Assembly (NCBI GenBank): GCA_030544235.1
Contig: CM060481.1
Span: 18,528,392 to 18,592,391, forward strand
Length of the DNA: 64,000 nucleotides
Source of the DNA: Lepturacanthus savala
Taxonomy: Eukaryota > Chordata > Actinopteri > Scombriformes > Trichiuridae
Reading direction: 5' to 3'
The translations under genes and the position numbers were made by a program. Below the pieces are notes generated by a model. That model was not told where the DNA came from and did not search any database. It worked only from the letters and a program-made list of their open reading frames with translations. Of this stretch, positions 12,808 to 24,341 are shown one piece after another; positions within the stretch are counted from its first letter, which is position 1, and every line of letters starts with the position of its first letter.

Positions 12808-13068
12808 AGACTTTCCCAACCTTGGGGGCTGACCCAGGGTAAAGTCATCCGAGGTTCTAATTTGATGACCCAACAAAATTCCCGTGATGCAGCTGACTGT
12901 GCTTTCACAAGAAGAAGTCACGATCGAACCCCCAGCTTAATATTTGTTGTAAAAACAATGACACAAAGTGCCTTGAACATAATATCAGTCGGAATATTAA
13001 TGATAATAATGATGAGGCGGAGAATGGGGTCATGGGGGGCATCTGCCCAAAAGGTTGGGAATCTCCAA
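12808..13068. mobile_element. short hAT-like non-autonomous element
   Basis: Terminal regions are inverted copies: ttcccaaccttggg near 12813 and cccaaaaggttgggaa at 13046-13061. The copy is flanked by the direct repeat gttaatgt at 12800-12807 and 13069-13076 (8 bp, or 9 with the preceding a). The 8-bp duplication and TTCCCAACC-type ends suggest the hAT superfamily. At about 260 bp it has no coding capacity. The exact terminal bases are uncertain because the two outermost ends do not align perfectly. Confidence 0.65.
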
Positions 13069-13624
13069 GTTAATGTGTTGAAGTTCAGAGTATGGTAATG
13101 AAGAGCAAAGGCCAAAAGCTGTTTGCATTTTACCAGCATAGTTAGGATTAATAAAAAATTACTAAAAGAAACATTTTCCATTATGTGAACACACTTTATG
13201 ACAATGATATTGCATTGTTTAGTTTCTTTAAAGTCCACTTGAAATAAAAAATGTATTTTTAATCCTTTATATCACATCCCTGGTTATATTCTTCACTTAT
13301 TTAGCTATATTACAAAACAATTGGTCTCTTTGTATTTTTATGTTAAAAGTCAGTCAATTTCTGGCAAGTGGTTAACGTTAGCCTTGTAGGTCCCTGACAG
13401 GTACTTGATCCTTGCTGTTACTCATCTGTTCTGCATATGTCTATGATATCTTCACTTTTCAATGGTCCAATCAGATTCCCCCAAATCTTATGACCTGTCT
13501 GTATAGACTGTTTATCCCACAAAGACTTCACAATACAGAAGTAGGATTCTACTTCGAAATGCTGTTTCAGGTGGACTTTAAAATGACAAACAGGATCACT
13601 ATATTGATATTTGAACACAAGTTA

Positions 13625-13971
13625 CTGTAAACTACCAAATTATAGCCGGGACATTTATTTGTTTCAATCACTTAAAAGATCAGGCATTTAATTGAGACCA
13701 GGCGGCAATTTGGGACAGGAGATTAATTCCTTCCTGACAACAATCTTGCTCAGGAAAACTGGAAAATTATGGTGGTTTACATTTTTATTATTGTGTCTCA
13801 CAGCTGCTTCTCCTGAGTTGTTCCTCTGCCTATTTTTAAACAGAAAGTTAACTCAGTGTTATTTATCAAAATATATATAAAATATTAAATATATAATAAA
13901 ATATACACCTACACACCAGCATTTACACCCGGCTGTTAATTGAAACTCAGCTATTATTTGGTAATTTACGG
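13625..13971. mobile_element. MITE, copy A of a family seen twice in the window
   Basis: The left end reads ctgtaaactaccaaattata and the right end, reverse-complemented, reads ccgtaaattaccaaataata, giving a terminal inverted repeat of about 20 bp. The interior shares long stretches with the element at 36513-37414, for example tttatttgtttcaatcactt and the phrase ccttcctgac. About 350 bp, non-coding. I could not fix a target-site duplication, so the superfamily is left open. Confidence 0.7.
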
Positions 13972-15739
13972 CAGATTTAATGCCTAGTGGAGATAAAACA
14001 TTGATACGAGTCATCACTCTCCAACTCAATAGCAATTACTCTTGGTTTATGTGACAATGAATGCATCTAATCAAGGAAACACATCTGTTTGCAAACAACA
14101 GGCCTGATTTGGAAACATTCGAATCAAACGCAATTTACAGTGTTGGAACAGGAGACGTGACGCCTACACATAGTGAGCGTGAGTCATAGCAGTGTCCCCG
14201 TATCAACAACGGTGCAACTTTTTCTCCCGTGAACATTTATTTTGGCGAATATGTCCCCTTTTTGAACAACAGGTGTTCGCTCCGCACCTGGCGCAGGTGT
14301 CAGTAAATCAGGCTGAGCACTCTGTGTGGGTCCACCCAGATCAGAGAGGAACTGTTCACAAGAGACTGTGGGGTTCTGTCGTTCACAAATACATATTTCC
14401 CTTCATTTCATCATGCTGCCATTGTGACAACACTTCCCAGATAAAAACCCTGTGGGGCTTGGGCAAAAACATGCATTTGGTTCCAAATATTGAAAGTGTT
14501 CCAAAAATGTAAGTGTTTATCAAACTAAATATGAGATATTTTATTTCCCATCTTTGCCTCTCTGATCATAGAGCCCTAATCATGCTTTATTTGGTTGCTA
14601 GTGTAAATCAACTTGCACCGGACACATTAATTAAGGATTTGGGCTTGATTATACTGAAGACAAATCTTCAGTCAATTGTAAAAAACAGTTTTTTGCCCAG
14701 GTCACTAATCTCTACACCAAGCCATCACCTAACATCATACAGTATATGGCTGACATACCGTATGTATGGAACCCTACCTGGTCATTTCCTGTCACTCACC
14801 GACACAAACAATCTTTTTTTTTTTCTTCCAAACTTAAATATTTCATGACACCGAGAGACAGTTAGGGCTCATTCCTCCACAAAAACAAAACGCAAACAGC
14901 CGATGTTATCGTACCACGTCCCATCTTCCGATCCAACAACAAATGTTTGAGAAGTGTGCACAGAATATGTGCTTATACAATTTTCCCTCTCTTTCAATAA
15001 CACTAAGCCGGTCGTGCTGTTTACTCTCCATCAAAGTCAGAGCTTGGAAGGTATTTTTCTTCTGGAGCGGCTTCCCTGGTGTGACACCTGAGCGATGTAG
15101 CGTGGCTGTGTGTCTGTGATACGCCAAGCCAATTTACAGGCTCCACAGGAGAGCTGTCGCTTCTCATCACAACTCACAACCACAGGACACTTCCTCACTG
15201 TGTACCCGTGCTCCTGCTCTCTGCTCCCCAGCCCTCCACTAAAACCTCAACACTTTAGAAGTTATAAATGTGCTCGATGTGCACTGTTTGCCTTTTTTTT
15301 TTTTTTTTTACTCGGATCTTTTAGGACAACGGCGCAAAAGGACATGTTCTATGTTCTTATTCAACATAGTCTAACCTGTTTTGTTGTTTGTTCAGTCTAT
15401 TCCTTCAATACATGAAACACTAAAATATATATTAGTGGATGTTTCAAACTTTAAAAACTGAAATATTAACATCTACTAGCTCCACTAGATATTCTAAAGC
15501 TGATCCTTCTTTGATTTACTAAACAAGATGCATTAAACATCGGTAAAACCCAAGTTAAAAAAATAAACTGGGCAGAATTCAGTATAATCCACTTGCGGTT
15601 ATAATTACATCTGTCCTGTGTGAATCATTTGGGTTTACTGTAACACAAGTAAATGTATAATACGCTTGGATGTCCCTCTCTAAGACAGCAAACATAATCG
15701 ACTCAGTACACCCAAGCCCTAGATCCCGGCTCATTTCCG

Positions 15740-16215
15740 ATTCTCTGTCGTTAACTAATGGTACTAATTAGCAAATTAGCCTTATTATATCCAGGGCAGC
15801 AGCCAATTATAATTGAACAGATTTTTGTTTCAGAAAGAAAAGACAAAAACGCCCATTCCTCCATTAACATGCATTGAGAGAAAGCACAAAAGCCCTATTG
15901 TTTACATCGAGCTTGGAGAGGCAGCGTGAAAAGCGGGCAGAGTGTTTGCGTGGTGAACGTGCATCAGTGTGCATTTGAAAACGTGTGAGAGTGAGAGAGA
16001 CTGCGCGCGTGTGCGTTAGCAGCAGGTTGTTTTGTTGTGGCCCATCGGCCCGGCGGCCAGCAGATGTCTTCTTGCTCCTGGGCCTGGAGCGCCTCTCCTC
16101 GGAGCATCCTCTCCAATTGACTCATTTACCCACAAAGCAGCCTGCTTGTTCCCTTCCCACGTAATGGGCTAATTACTGCTTTAATGATTCCGCATATCCT
16201 TTTCTCCACTTTGTT
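15740..16215. promoter_or_regulatory. candidate intronic enhancer (TAAT-rich, non-repetitive)
   Basis: A complex, non-repetitive block with many homeodomain-type cores: actaatggtactaattagca near 15754, ccaattataattgaac near 15802, and gtaatgggctaattactgct at 16161-16180. A GC-richer stretch with cagcag and cagatg lies between. This kind of dense, repeat-free sequence in a neuronal regulator intron often marks conserved enhancers, but conservation cannot be judged from one sequence. The call is inference. Confidence 0.25.
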
Positions 16216-18248
16216 GCTTTGTTGTAGGGCTATTTTCATATGTTTTGGTAACATCTAGTGGAAAAGTGCTACAACACAGACACGTTGCAAACCTATATAA
16301 GTGGGGCTGCAATTTATGCAAAACATGTTATATATAAATGCAGCTTTAACATGAAGCCTATATGCGAAGTAACTTGTCCAAATCTTACGGTAATACTGAG
16401 CCTGAGTTCTCCAGGATTTTAAAAAGGTGCTATCACCTGGCATCCTGGTGTTAATTCGTCCCTGATTAGAAGAAGACCACTCATTCGTTATCTCTGCTAT
16501 GTAAAGTTTATTTAAAATGTTTAAAATAAATTATCACTAGAAGTCTTCACAGCTTAAATGTAGGGTGGATGATTCAAAAGTCCAAACCCCTTTCTGTAGA
16601 CTGAAGCCACATCTCCAGAGTACAGGAACAGCAGTTGAGTTTGACAGACAAATCAACATCCAAAAACATGACACTTAGAATGATTGGATGGAGTTTATTC
16701 AGTCCTGCCCATCCCACAGGTCACTACTTTGTTTCTGTATGGTTCGGAGCATTTAATTAATTGGTTACAATCTGGCTATGAAGGGAAATTTGCACAATAT
16801 GATAAAAAGAATGATCCAGAAAACATAATCCACCCCATCTTTAATTGATTTCTTAACTTTAACTGGAACCAAATAAAAATAATCACAGCTTCAAAATCAT
16901 GCTACCTGTAGAATTGATGCCCGGATTATGCCGCGGTGATGGGAAGCTGGCTAAAGAAAGGGGGTTCGGTCCGACGGCTTCAATGCACGAAGACTAAAAT
17001 GCTTGTTGACTCAAAGAGACAAGGAGAAACAACTCCAACAGTCGAGTCAAAGTCAGAGAGTTTGTAGTGTTTTCAAGAGGAACGAGGCGTCACTGGCCAG
17101 CTGTTGCTCAATAAGCCGTGGCCTCTGTCCATTAGGCCAGAGGAGTTAATAAGACATGAGACAGGCCAGACCCAAGTGAGGAATGAAGGTCATTGAGTCA
17201 CCAACCAGACTGCATCCATCCAAGAGGGCCAACATTTTTTACAGCCCACATGTTTCTGAAGCCAAGCTCACAAACACACACACACACTAATATACATGCA
17301 GCCCGCTACGCCACACACAAACAGACGAGCCATCGTTTTCCCCCTCGCTGACTGCAGTGGCTTTATCTCATAGGCTGAAATTATAATGAAACCACAGCAT
17401 TTCTTCAAACTAACCCTTTTAGGCAGAGGACAGTCTCTGCCCAACGCTGCCATTCCACCTGACCTGTAAGCACTTAACAGGTCGACCCCCGAAGCAAAAA
17501 GACACTTTCACGATTTCACGGCTAGTTTAATGTTCATAACAGTTAATAACAGTTTTGTTATTGGTCCCATCTCATCAAAGACATACTAATCATCATCGCC
17601 TCTCTCGCTCACCATCATTCAAACGCCAAACCATTACACTGACAGAACTCTGGATCAGGGCATTTACCTAATTTCCTGTCATCTCAGGTGTTGTCTTAAT
17701 TGAGGTAACACAAATTATTCGATAATTTATCAATGATCATCAACGTGGTGGCACAAATTGTACGGATGCCCACGTGCAATTTCTTTTCCCCGCATGGTTT
17801 GCCATTACATAGCACTACGGCTAGCTTAGCATTCTAGCCTCAGACGAGTGCCATGTTACGCTCCAGTCCTGCCTCCATTAGTGCTCCGTACGTGACCGTG
17901 ATACTGAACTGTGACCAGTCCGCCGCTGTAGTCTTGTATTGACAATAAAACGGTCACACTTTTGGTAATAACAATGTGCTCTGGCATTAGCTAGCGCAGG
18001 GCTCTGCTGAACTAGGGCAGTGCCCGACCGAGCAAGTGACGACCACACTGATGGTACTGTAGATTCATTAACTATGATGATAGCATTTTCTGGTGGGGCT
18101 CCTCAGTGTAATGGGCCAACTATAGATGGGTTTGTTTGTTCTTGAGTGAGGAGGACCATGCAGTTCCTACAGGGACTTAACATTAGTTCCATTGAGTGAG
18201 TCGACCATCTGCCCGCCATTAACCCCAGAACCCTCCTTCTCTTTACAG

Positions 18249-18287
18249 GCTGGACAATTTGCTTAATATGGCCTATGGCGTAAAGAG
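18249..18287 (+). CDS. elavl4: elavl4 (HuD) hinge micro-exon
   Basis: A 39-nt exon between acceptor ctctttacag and donor aaagag|gtaatt. Its first base completes the Arg codon begun in exon 12442-12667; it then encodes LDNLLNMAYGVK, and its last two bases start another Arg codon completed at 21411. LDNLLNMAYGVK(R) is the invariant hinge sequence between RRM2 and RRM3 of HuB and HuD, in the region carrying nuclear-export and localisation signals. The exon keeps the reading frame whether included or skipped. In mammals this part of ELAVL genes is alternatively spliced, giving isoforms with different hinges. The mammalian HuD alternative hinge exon (LMSGPVPP...) was looked for in the next intron and not found. 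Confidence 0.93.
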
Positions 18288-18339
18288 GTAATTAAAAACT
18301 TCACCGAATGCCAGATGTCCATGTTGACTCAATGATTTT

Positions 18340-18480
18340 TCAATATCCTTTTTTCTGTTCTTTTTTCAGTTTATGTTTCCTTGTATTTTTGCAGTCACTT
18401 TGCGTTTGACACCTGTTCAAGGTCAATTGCATTTTTGGTTCTTTGATTTGTTTGGTTTTTTCCTCGTCCGCTTGAGTTGG
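18340..18480 (+). promoter_or_regulatory. U-rich candidate splicing-regulatory zone
   Basis: Starting about 50 bases after the donor of the 39-nt exon, the + strand is strongly T-rich, with tttttctgttcttttttcag, ttgtatttttgcag and tttgtttggttttttcc. Hu proteins, TIA1 and other U-binding proteins recognise such tracts, and Hu proteins are known to influence splicing of their own transcripts. The zone contains two AG dinucleotides preceded by pyrimidines that could act as weak acceptors (at 18369 and 18394). Function is inferred. Confidence 0.35.
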
Positions 18481-20828
18481 TTTCAAAACCCTACCAACCT
18501 CTTAAGGTGTTAAAAAAAAAATGCAGAAAACAACCAGTCTTTGTTTTCAGTGGTGATGAATTTACTTTGTTTTTTATTATGACAAGTGCTGGTGTTGTTT
18601 GAATTGTTTTTTGGGTTGTTTCTGTGTACAAAATGGATTTTGTTCTCTGGTGTGAACTCCTGATTTCTAGGTGTGTTTTGTTTTTCTACCGGATTCAGGT
18701 TCTCCTGCCTTGTCACTCTATAGCTATAGCTTTTTCCTATCTTGGAAACAAATTATGATTCCATCACTCTTATTAAACAATAAAACACTTTGTACACCCG
18801 CATATCAACTATGTACACAATCCTCCAGGTAACAGATCTACGTCTGTCCATTGGAATTCAATACAAAATTCTATATCACCTTAACTTCCTTTGGCGGTAC
18901 TAGCTATGATTCTACCGCAGATTGTTCTCAGCTTAGCAAGGACAAGGGATGAGGCTGGACGAACCTGGATCCCTGCTGGAAACAGGAAATGTTGTTTCAC
19001 TGCAGACAGCTCCAGCTTTGCTCGGCACTGCTCTGCTCGAATTCCTTCCTTTCGCCTCCATGTTTCATTTTGCTTTCTTGCTACCATACTGTAGGTGTTA
19101 CATAACCCAGAGCAGCAGCCACTGTGGTGAGAAATCCTTCATGTGCTGACGGTGGCATCTTGCATGTTGCGAGCACAGGGGACCATCTGAAGTTAGAATA
19201 GCTACTCAAGTAGCGACAAGGTTAAGTTTAAGAGAAATGTTCCTGTGGAAAAAAAAAATCCTCATTTTGACAGATCCAGGAGTTGAGGACTAGGTACAGA
19301 ATAACATATTGAAAGTGGTGCATTGTACAATTCGCAGTTTTAATGTTAGCGCCTCCGATGTCCTATAAGCACAGTGCCCTCATTCTGAGTCTTTACATTT
19401 TTTCAAAAGGTGAGAATAGTGTCTGATTCAGCCATCCTGATTGCTTTGCATGTTATCAAGTTAAAGAACTGCTTTATTTTCAGGTTATTATTTGAAAGGG
19501 GAGAGAAGAAAGGTGTTAAGAGCTGGAATTGGTTGGCTTTAGAAAGAACAGAATAGATATCTGGTCAGCTAATACTGTTGCTATGCAACCCCTGATCTCG
19601 TCTAACATTGGTTAGCGTCTGGTCCCGCACTGACGGGTACGCTCGCATGCACGTTTACACGCGTGCACGCGCCGAGAGGGACGCAGACACGGGCACACTC
19701 ATCTCCACTCCAATCTCGTCTTTACAGTGGCACCGGCAAACCGTCGCCTTCACACTTCCACAAACACGTTTACAAAACCACACTAGAGCTTTTGCATACA
19801 AATTACCAAAAGTTTTTTTTTTTTTTTTTACAAGCCCGACAGGAGAGGATGAAATGCTTCCGAGCAAGTTGGACTAGGCTTTAACATGATGAGGCCTGAT
19901 CAGATTCCACCTGCTTGATAGTTGAGAAAATAAATCATAATCGGCTCAACAAGACATTGAGGCCATGTAGAGACAAAAGGATTAGGAGCCGCTGCAACAA
20001 CCCATGGCGAAAATCAGGGAAAAAAAATTAAAAAAGCTAATATAATCTGATAGTAGTATAAGGCACTTAACATATTTGAACATAAAAAGTCAAATCATTG
20101 CAAGGAGCCCTTGCAGTCAATGATTCACAATGATTCAAAGACTCAAAGTCCCTCGCTTTAGCGTCCACAGCAACCGCAAGGGCCAGCAGCAGGCTGAGCA
20201 TGACCAAAGTCATGTAGGAAGGTCGTAGTGATTGCTGGCCATATATAGTCGCTGGGGAGAGAAGGGGTGGGGGCCCTGAGCAGCAAGCAGCACTATCGAT
20301 CAGTGCCACAAGCTCTGAAATAGAACAGAACAGAACACCCTGCAGACTGCGGGAGGAGTGGGAGGAATAGGCTACACTTTGTACCTTAATGCCACTGGGC
20401 TGTAAAGTGCTTCCATTTTCCATTTAGTTTGCTCCCTCTTCCCTCTCCCTCTCTCTCTCTCTCCCTTTCCTTAAGAAAGCAGCCTTCTTTGAGACAGCTG
20501 CAGCAAAGCGGAAATCTCAATTAACGCACACCCAATAATGCCTATAGTCATTTCTTGAAGAGAGGTGGCATAAGAAATGAACCTTTTTATCTCATTTACC
20601 TTTTTATTTAAAAGTGTTTTTTCCCTTCCTTTGAGCGGAAAGGCAATTAAGTGAAGTCAACTGAGGATTCAAATCTCTTGCATCACAAGAAAAAGGAGAA
20701 GATTATGAGCCGAATGAGAACAGATTTAGCAGGCTGGTGCATGATCTTTGATGAATTTCTAGCAACGGTTTAATTCAACAACTTCCTGCAATTTAGCTCC
20801 TAAAGGAGCCACTCAAGGACACAAAGCA

Positions 20829-20850
20829 AAAAAAAAAAAAAAAAAAAAAA
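20829..20850. repeat. poly(A) run
   Basis: A run of 22 A in the last intron. No retroposed sequence was recognised upstream of it. Confidence 0.9.
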
Positions 20851-21410
20851 CCTTCATCTGCATCTCCTTCAGCAGAAATATAGCCCCGGAATGCAGCACT
20901 GTCGTCATTCCCGACAGGACGCCTTTCAGCATCGAGGAGCTCAGAAAGGATTTAGGAGTTATGCAGGCGCAGATATAAACTCGTGCATTTAGACATAAAC
21001 ACACATTCAAGTACAATAAACACCCGTACATATGCATCCTCATTCGTCTGAATTGGCGTATTTGACTTGGAGATCAGTGTGTTTGTCGTTCGATCGGAAA
21101 ACCATAATTATTCAACTGATTAGGTTTTTAAGCTGGTTATTTAGTGTGGTCGTAGGCAGCAGTGAGTCATGCAGGTGAGCGTCATGGCAAGCTTTCTGGG
21201 TCGTAAGGAGGATTTCATTTTGAGAATTTGGCTGTCAAGAAAAAAAATAAAAAAAGAAGCTGAAGCTAGGTTTTTCACAGGTTTTTGGTCATTTCATGTA
21301 TAGTAGATGCAGACACTGTTTCTCTATGCCCTGGCGTGTTCAACTAAAGCTTCTCTTTTCTCTCTCCCTTTCTTTCTTCTCTTCCCTCCCCCACCCCTCT
21401 ATCCTCTCAG

Positions 21411-21738
21411 GTTTTCCCCCATCACCATTGACAGCATGACCAGCCTGGTGGGCATGAACATCCCCGGCCACACCGGCACCGGCTGGTGCATCTTCGTGTA
21501 CAACCTGTCCCCGGATTCGGACGAGAGCGTGCTGTGGCAGCTGTTCGGGCCGTTCGGCGCCGTCAACAACGTCAAGGTGATCCGTGACTTCAACACCAAC
21601 AAGTGCAAAGGCTTCGGCTTCGTAACCATGACGAATTACGACGAGGCAGCCATGGCCATCGCCAGCCTCAACGGCTACAGGTTGGGCGACCGCGTCTTGC
21701 AAGTCTCCTTCAAGACTAACAAGACACACAAGTCCTGA
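21411..21738 (+). CDS. elavl4: elavl4 (HuD) terminal coding exon: RRM3 and stop
   Basis: The exon follows acceptor atcctctcag. Its first base completes an Arg codon, and translation starts FSPITIDSMTSLVGMNIPGH, the end of the hinge. RRM3 comes next, with RNP2 IFVYNL, the helix residues ESVLWQLFGPFGAVNNVKV, RNP1 KGFGFVTM and the C-terminal NGYRLGDRVLQVSFKTNK. The protein ends THKS, then TGA at 21736-21738. GMNIPGHTGTGWCIFVYNLS and DSDESVLWQLFGPFGAVNN are diagnostic of HuD; HuB has an Ala-Pro-Asp-Ala-Asp segment and HuC lacks the NIPGHTGTG loop. RRM3 in this family contributes to poly(A)/U-rich binding and multimerisation. The exon is far more GC-rich than the surrounding introns. An ATG at 21307 extends the frame into the intron and is not a real start. 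No break is present. Confidence 0.97.
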
Positions 21739-21763
21739 ACTTTGACGAGATAGAAGCAGTTGC

Positions 21764-21850
21764 CCCGCCCCCCCCGCGACTCTGTCCGATCAAAAATTGC
21801 CCCACCCCCCCCTCCCAACCCCCAACCCCCGCCCCCCCACCTCCACCCGT
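21764..21850 (+). repeat. C-rich tract at start of 3' UTR
   Basis: Runs of 7-9 C alternate with short AT interruptions just 26 bases after the stop codon. C-rich UTR tracts can bind poly(C)-binding proteins; that role is not shown here. Confidence 0.8.
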
Positions 21851-22654
21851 CCCTTAGCCCCTTCAATCACTACAACTACCACCCTACTACAGCCATCCAA
21901 CACAGCAAACTCAAACTCCGACCGGAACACAAAGCAACCAACAAACCATCAAACAAATTGAACTAGAAATGGCTTATATTATAACTTTGGACCTATAAGC
22001 CAATGTTGCCTAAGTATTACAAAAATGAAACGATGAAAATGTTCAGTTTTTTGGAAGTTCCTGTGATAATGCAGGCTTCTCTTTGTTGTATATTCTTTCT
22101 GTTCGTTGTGGTTGTTAAAAATGATTTTTCTCTTCTGTGTAAACAGTAGCAAATCCCTGTATCCCCTTATTTCAGAGAAGAGAACGTCCTTTTTAGATTG
22201 AAACCTTTTCTCTGTCTTGATTCAGGATTTGTTTTTCTTTTGTAAATCCGGATCCACTGTCGTTAGTATTATATACCTCCCTGTCGGTGAAAGGGAGGGG
22301 GCTCTTTTTTAAATTGGTGAACCATTCATTCATTTTTAGTGTGTATTAAAAACTTCCCCTTATCGATTATAGACGGGATTCCGCGATCCCGGTAACTCTG
22401 ATGTAGGAAAAAAAGAAAAAACAAAAAAAAAAAAACAAAAAAAAAAAAAAGAATTTCTAACATTGTTTTTGTTTTGTATCGCAAACAAAACATAATGTCT
22501 TTCCTCACTGGGGTTCAGGGAGATGGGGTGAGGGAGGGGATGGGTTAGCTTTCCTGATGACACGTTCAGTAATTTAAGAAAAAAAAAAAAAATAACACTG
22601 TTGCCAAAGAGAAGATCTCTTTGCTTGAAAAAAATGCGTTTAGAAAAAGATAAA

Positions 22655-22660
22655 AATAAA
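22655..22660 (+). promoter_or_regulatory. proximal poly(A) signal candidate AATAAA
   Basis: AATAAA within taaaaataaagag, about 0.9 kb after the stop. Downstream sequence is A/T-rich without a strong GT-rich element, so use is uncertain. Confidence 0.4.
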
Positions 22661-23916
22661 GAGAAAGAAGATCTATTTTTATAAATGATGATTAAAATAA
22701 TAATTATTGAAGAATTTTTACAAGAATCTGGATTTGAAAAAAGAGAAAAATATTTTGACTGGCTAACTAGGGGGGGCCGGGGGCGGGAGGGAGGGGGCAC
22801 CACCTTGTCTTGTCGTTCTGCCGTGGTACTTTATAGGATCAGAGGTTGTTTGTTTTTTGGGGAATCCGAGTTGGCAGTGATTTTGTAGATGGAAGGTTTT
22901 GTGAAAAGGGATGCAAACTGAGGCAGGTGATTTTGGTAATTTTTCACATATGTACTAGTGCGTAATTATTCAACAGCGATACCCAAAAGGGAAGGGAGAG
23001 GGGTCTTTCCCAGGCCTAACCATCCTTATAGTCCAGAGCCCAAAGCAAGAAGACCCTTTGTCCACTTATTTTCCTGTTTTTTGTTTGTTTGTTTTTTTTT
23101 GTCATCAGTCAATATGGGATATCAGTAAATAGATATATACACATCTATCCATTTAGAGAGCATACTATACATTATATCATTTTCTTCGCTCTGCGTTTGT
23201 GAACTAACATTTGAAAAGAACTTCCTTTTAGCGATCAACAGTAGGTGCTATACTACATTATTCACATATCTTAAATATCCAAGTTTGTTGTTCTATGTGT
23301 TGTTTAAAGAAAAAAAATACTTCGATGTTGGCATTGAATTGAGCTGCTGTTCTTTGTTTAATATTTGTTTATTGTTGGCCCAAAAATCTGGTGAGACTAT
23401 TTCTTTGCTGAATAACCAGAGAAACAAATCTGGGCCTTGTAAGAATCACTGAACAATTTGTTTTATTTTGTATTTCTTTCGTTTGGCTTGCTGACTTTTA
23501 GGTTACTCGCTGAGCGTGAAACGTTTGTCAAAACTTAATGATGATTAGCTAGTTCCGTTAGTCTAGATATTTGTTTCCTTAAAAAGGATCTATGACAACT
23601 GTGTCTTTATTTGCTGTGTACAAATAGATGATATATATATATATATAGTCTACATTTGTTTTACAATATCTACTGTACTATCTGAGTTGTCACTGTTCTT
23701 TTGTTTGAGCTTGTCTTTTTCATATGACAATTTATTATGAAGTGGTGGTTCAGTTACTTAGAAAAACTTGTGAGGAAACTGTTCAATTGTTGTCATGTTG
23801 CTTGTGGAGAAAAAAAAAAGATTTGGATTAACTTTCAGTTACCTACCGCGGCAAAAGAAACCGAACAAAAAGCTTAGAATATAACTGTATTTGTTTAGCA
23901 GTTTGTTTACTTCTCT

Positions 23917-24010
23917 ATTTTTTAAACTATTTATTTTTCTATTTATTTCTATTTATTATATATTTATGAACTAATTAATTTATCTCTGTATTTATGTATT
24001 TATTTGTTTC
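23917..24010 (+). promoter_or_regulatory. AU-rich element cluster in 3' UTR
   Basis: About 90 bases with six ATTTA pentamers (within ctatttatttt, ctatttatttc, ctatttattat, atatttatg, gtatttatg and gtatttatttg). This is a class-I/II-like AU-rich element, the recognised binding site of ELAV/Hu proteins and of destabilising factors such as TTP and AUF1. Its place in the UTR of a Hu gene fits auto- or cross-regulation, which is inferred. Confidence 0.6.
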
Positions 24011-24335
24011 ATTGTCTGTGTATTTGCGTGATTCTGGTACAGGGAGGGGGGCGTTTCTGAGCAAAAGGGAACAAAGCGACTAGTGGAGAGGCTCTTCCAG
24101 TAGTCCACTGCACTGAGAGAACTTTTAGTACGTTTGTGCTTTGTACCAATATATCAAAATTACAATATAAAAAAAATCTAAAAGTCAAGAAAACTGAAAA
24201 AAATGTCTGGAGGGTTGGGGGACGCTCTTCCCTTATTACTAGAAACAGTTACTCGCTATGCATAACCTAGTTAATAGTTAAATTTGCTATTGCTTTTTTC
24301 TTGTCTTGTTAAACTGAAATCTTTAGATCTTTTTC

Positions 24336-24341
24336 AATAAA
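24336..24341 (+). promoter_or_regulatory. middle poly(A) signal AATAAA
   Basis: AATAAA in ttttcaataaagtttagtct, followed 30-50 bases later by the T/GT-rich cgttctggttc. It is a good candidate for a UTR end at about 24360, giving a 2.6-kb UTR. Confidence 0.65.

Larger units (their letters stand above)
12668..18248 (+). other. elavl4: elavl4 intron between RRM2/hinge exon and hinge micro-exon
   Basis: A 5.6-kb intron with donor gtgagt and acceptor ctctttacag. It contains a hAT-like element only 140 bp after the donor, a second short transposon at 13.6-14.0 kb, AT-rich unique DNA, and a block with many homeodomain-type TAAT cores around 15.75-16.2 kb. No additional exon was recognised. Confidence 0.85.
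18288..21410 (+). other. elavl4: elavl4 last intron
   Basis: A 3.1-kb intron with donor gtaatt and acceptor atcctctcag, preceded by a long polypyrimidine tract (21352-21409). It holds a U-rich zone next to the micro-exon, a poly(A) run and mostly unique AT-rich DNA. Antisense open frames here, including 20067-20423, are discussed separately and not called as genes. Confidence 0.85.

Noticed and set aside
21340..21729. 129-codon minus-strand frame opposite the last elavl4 exon
   Set aside because: Shadow of the GC-rich RRM3 coding sequence; no promoter or homology.
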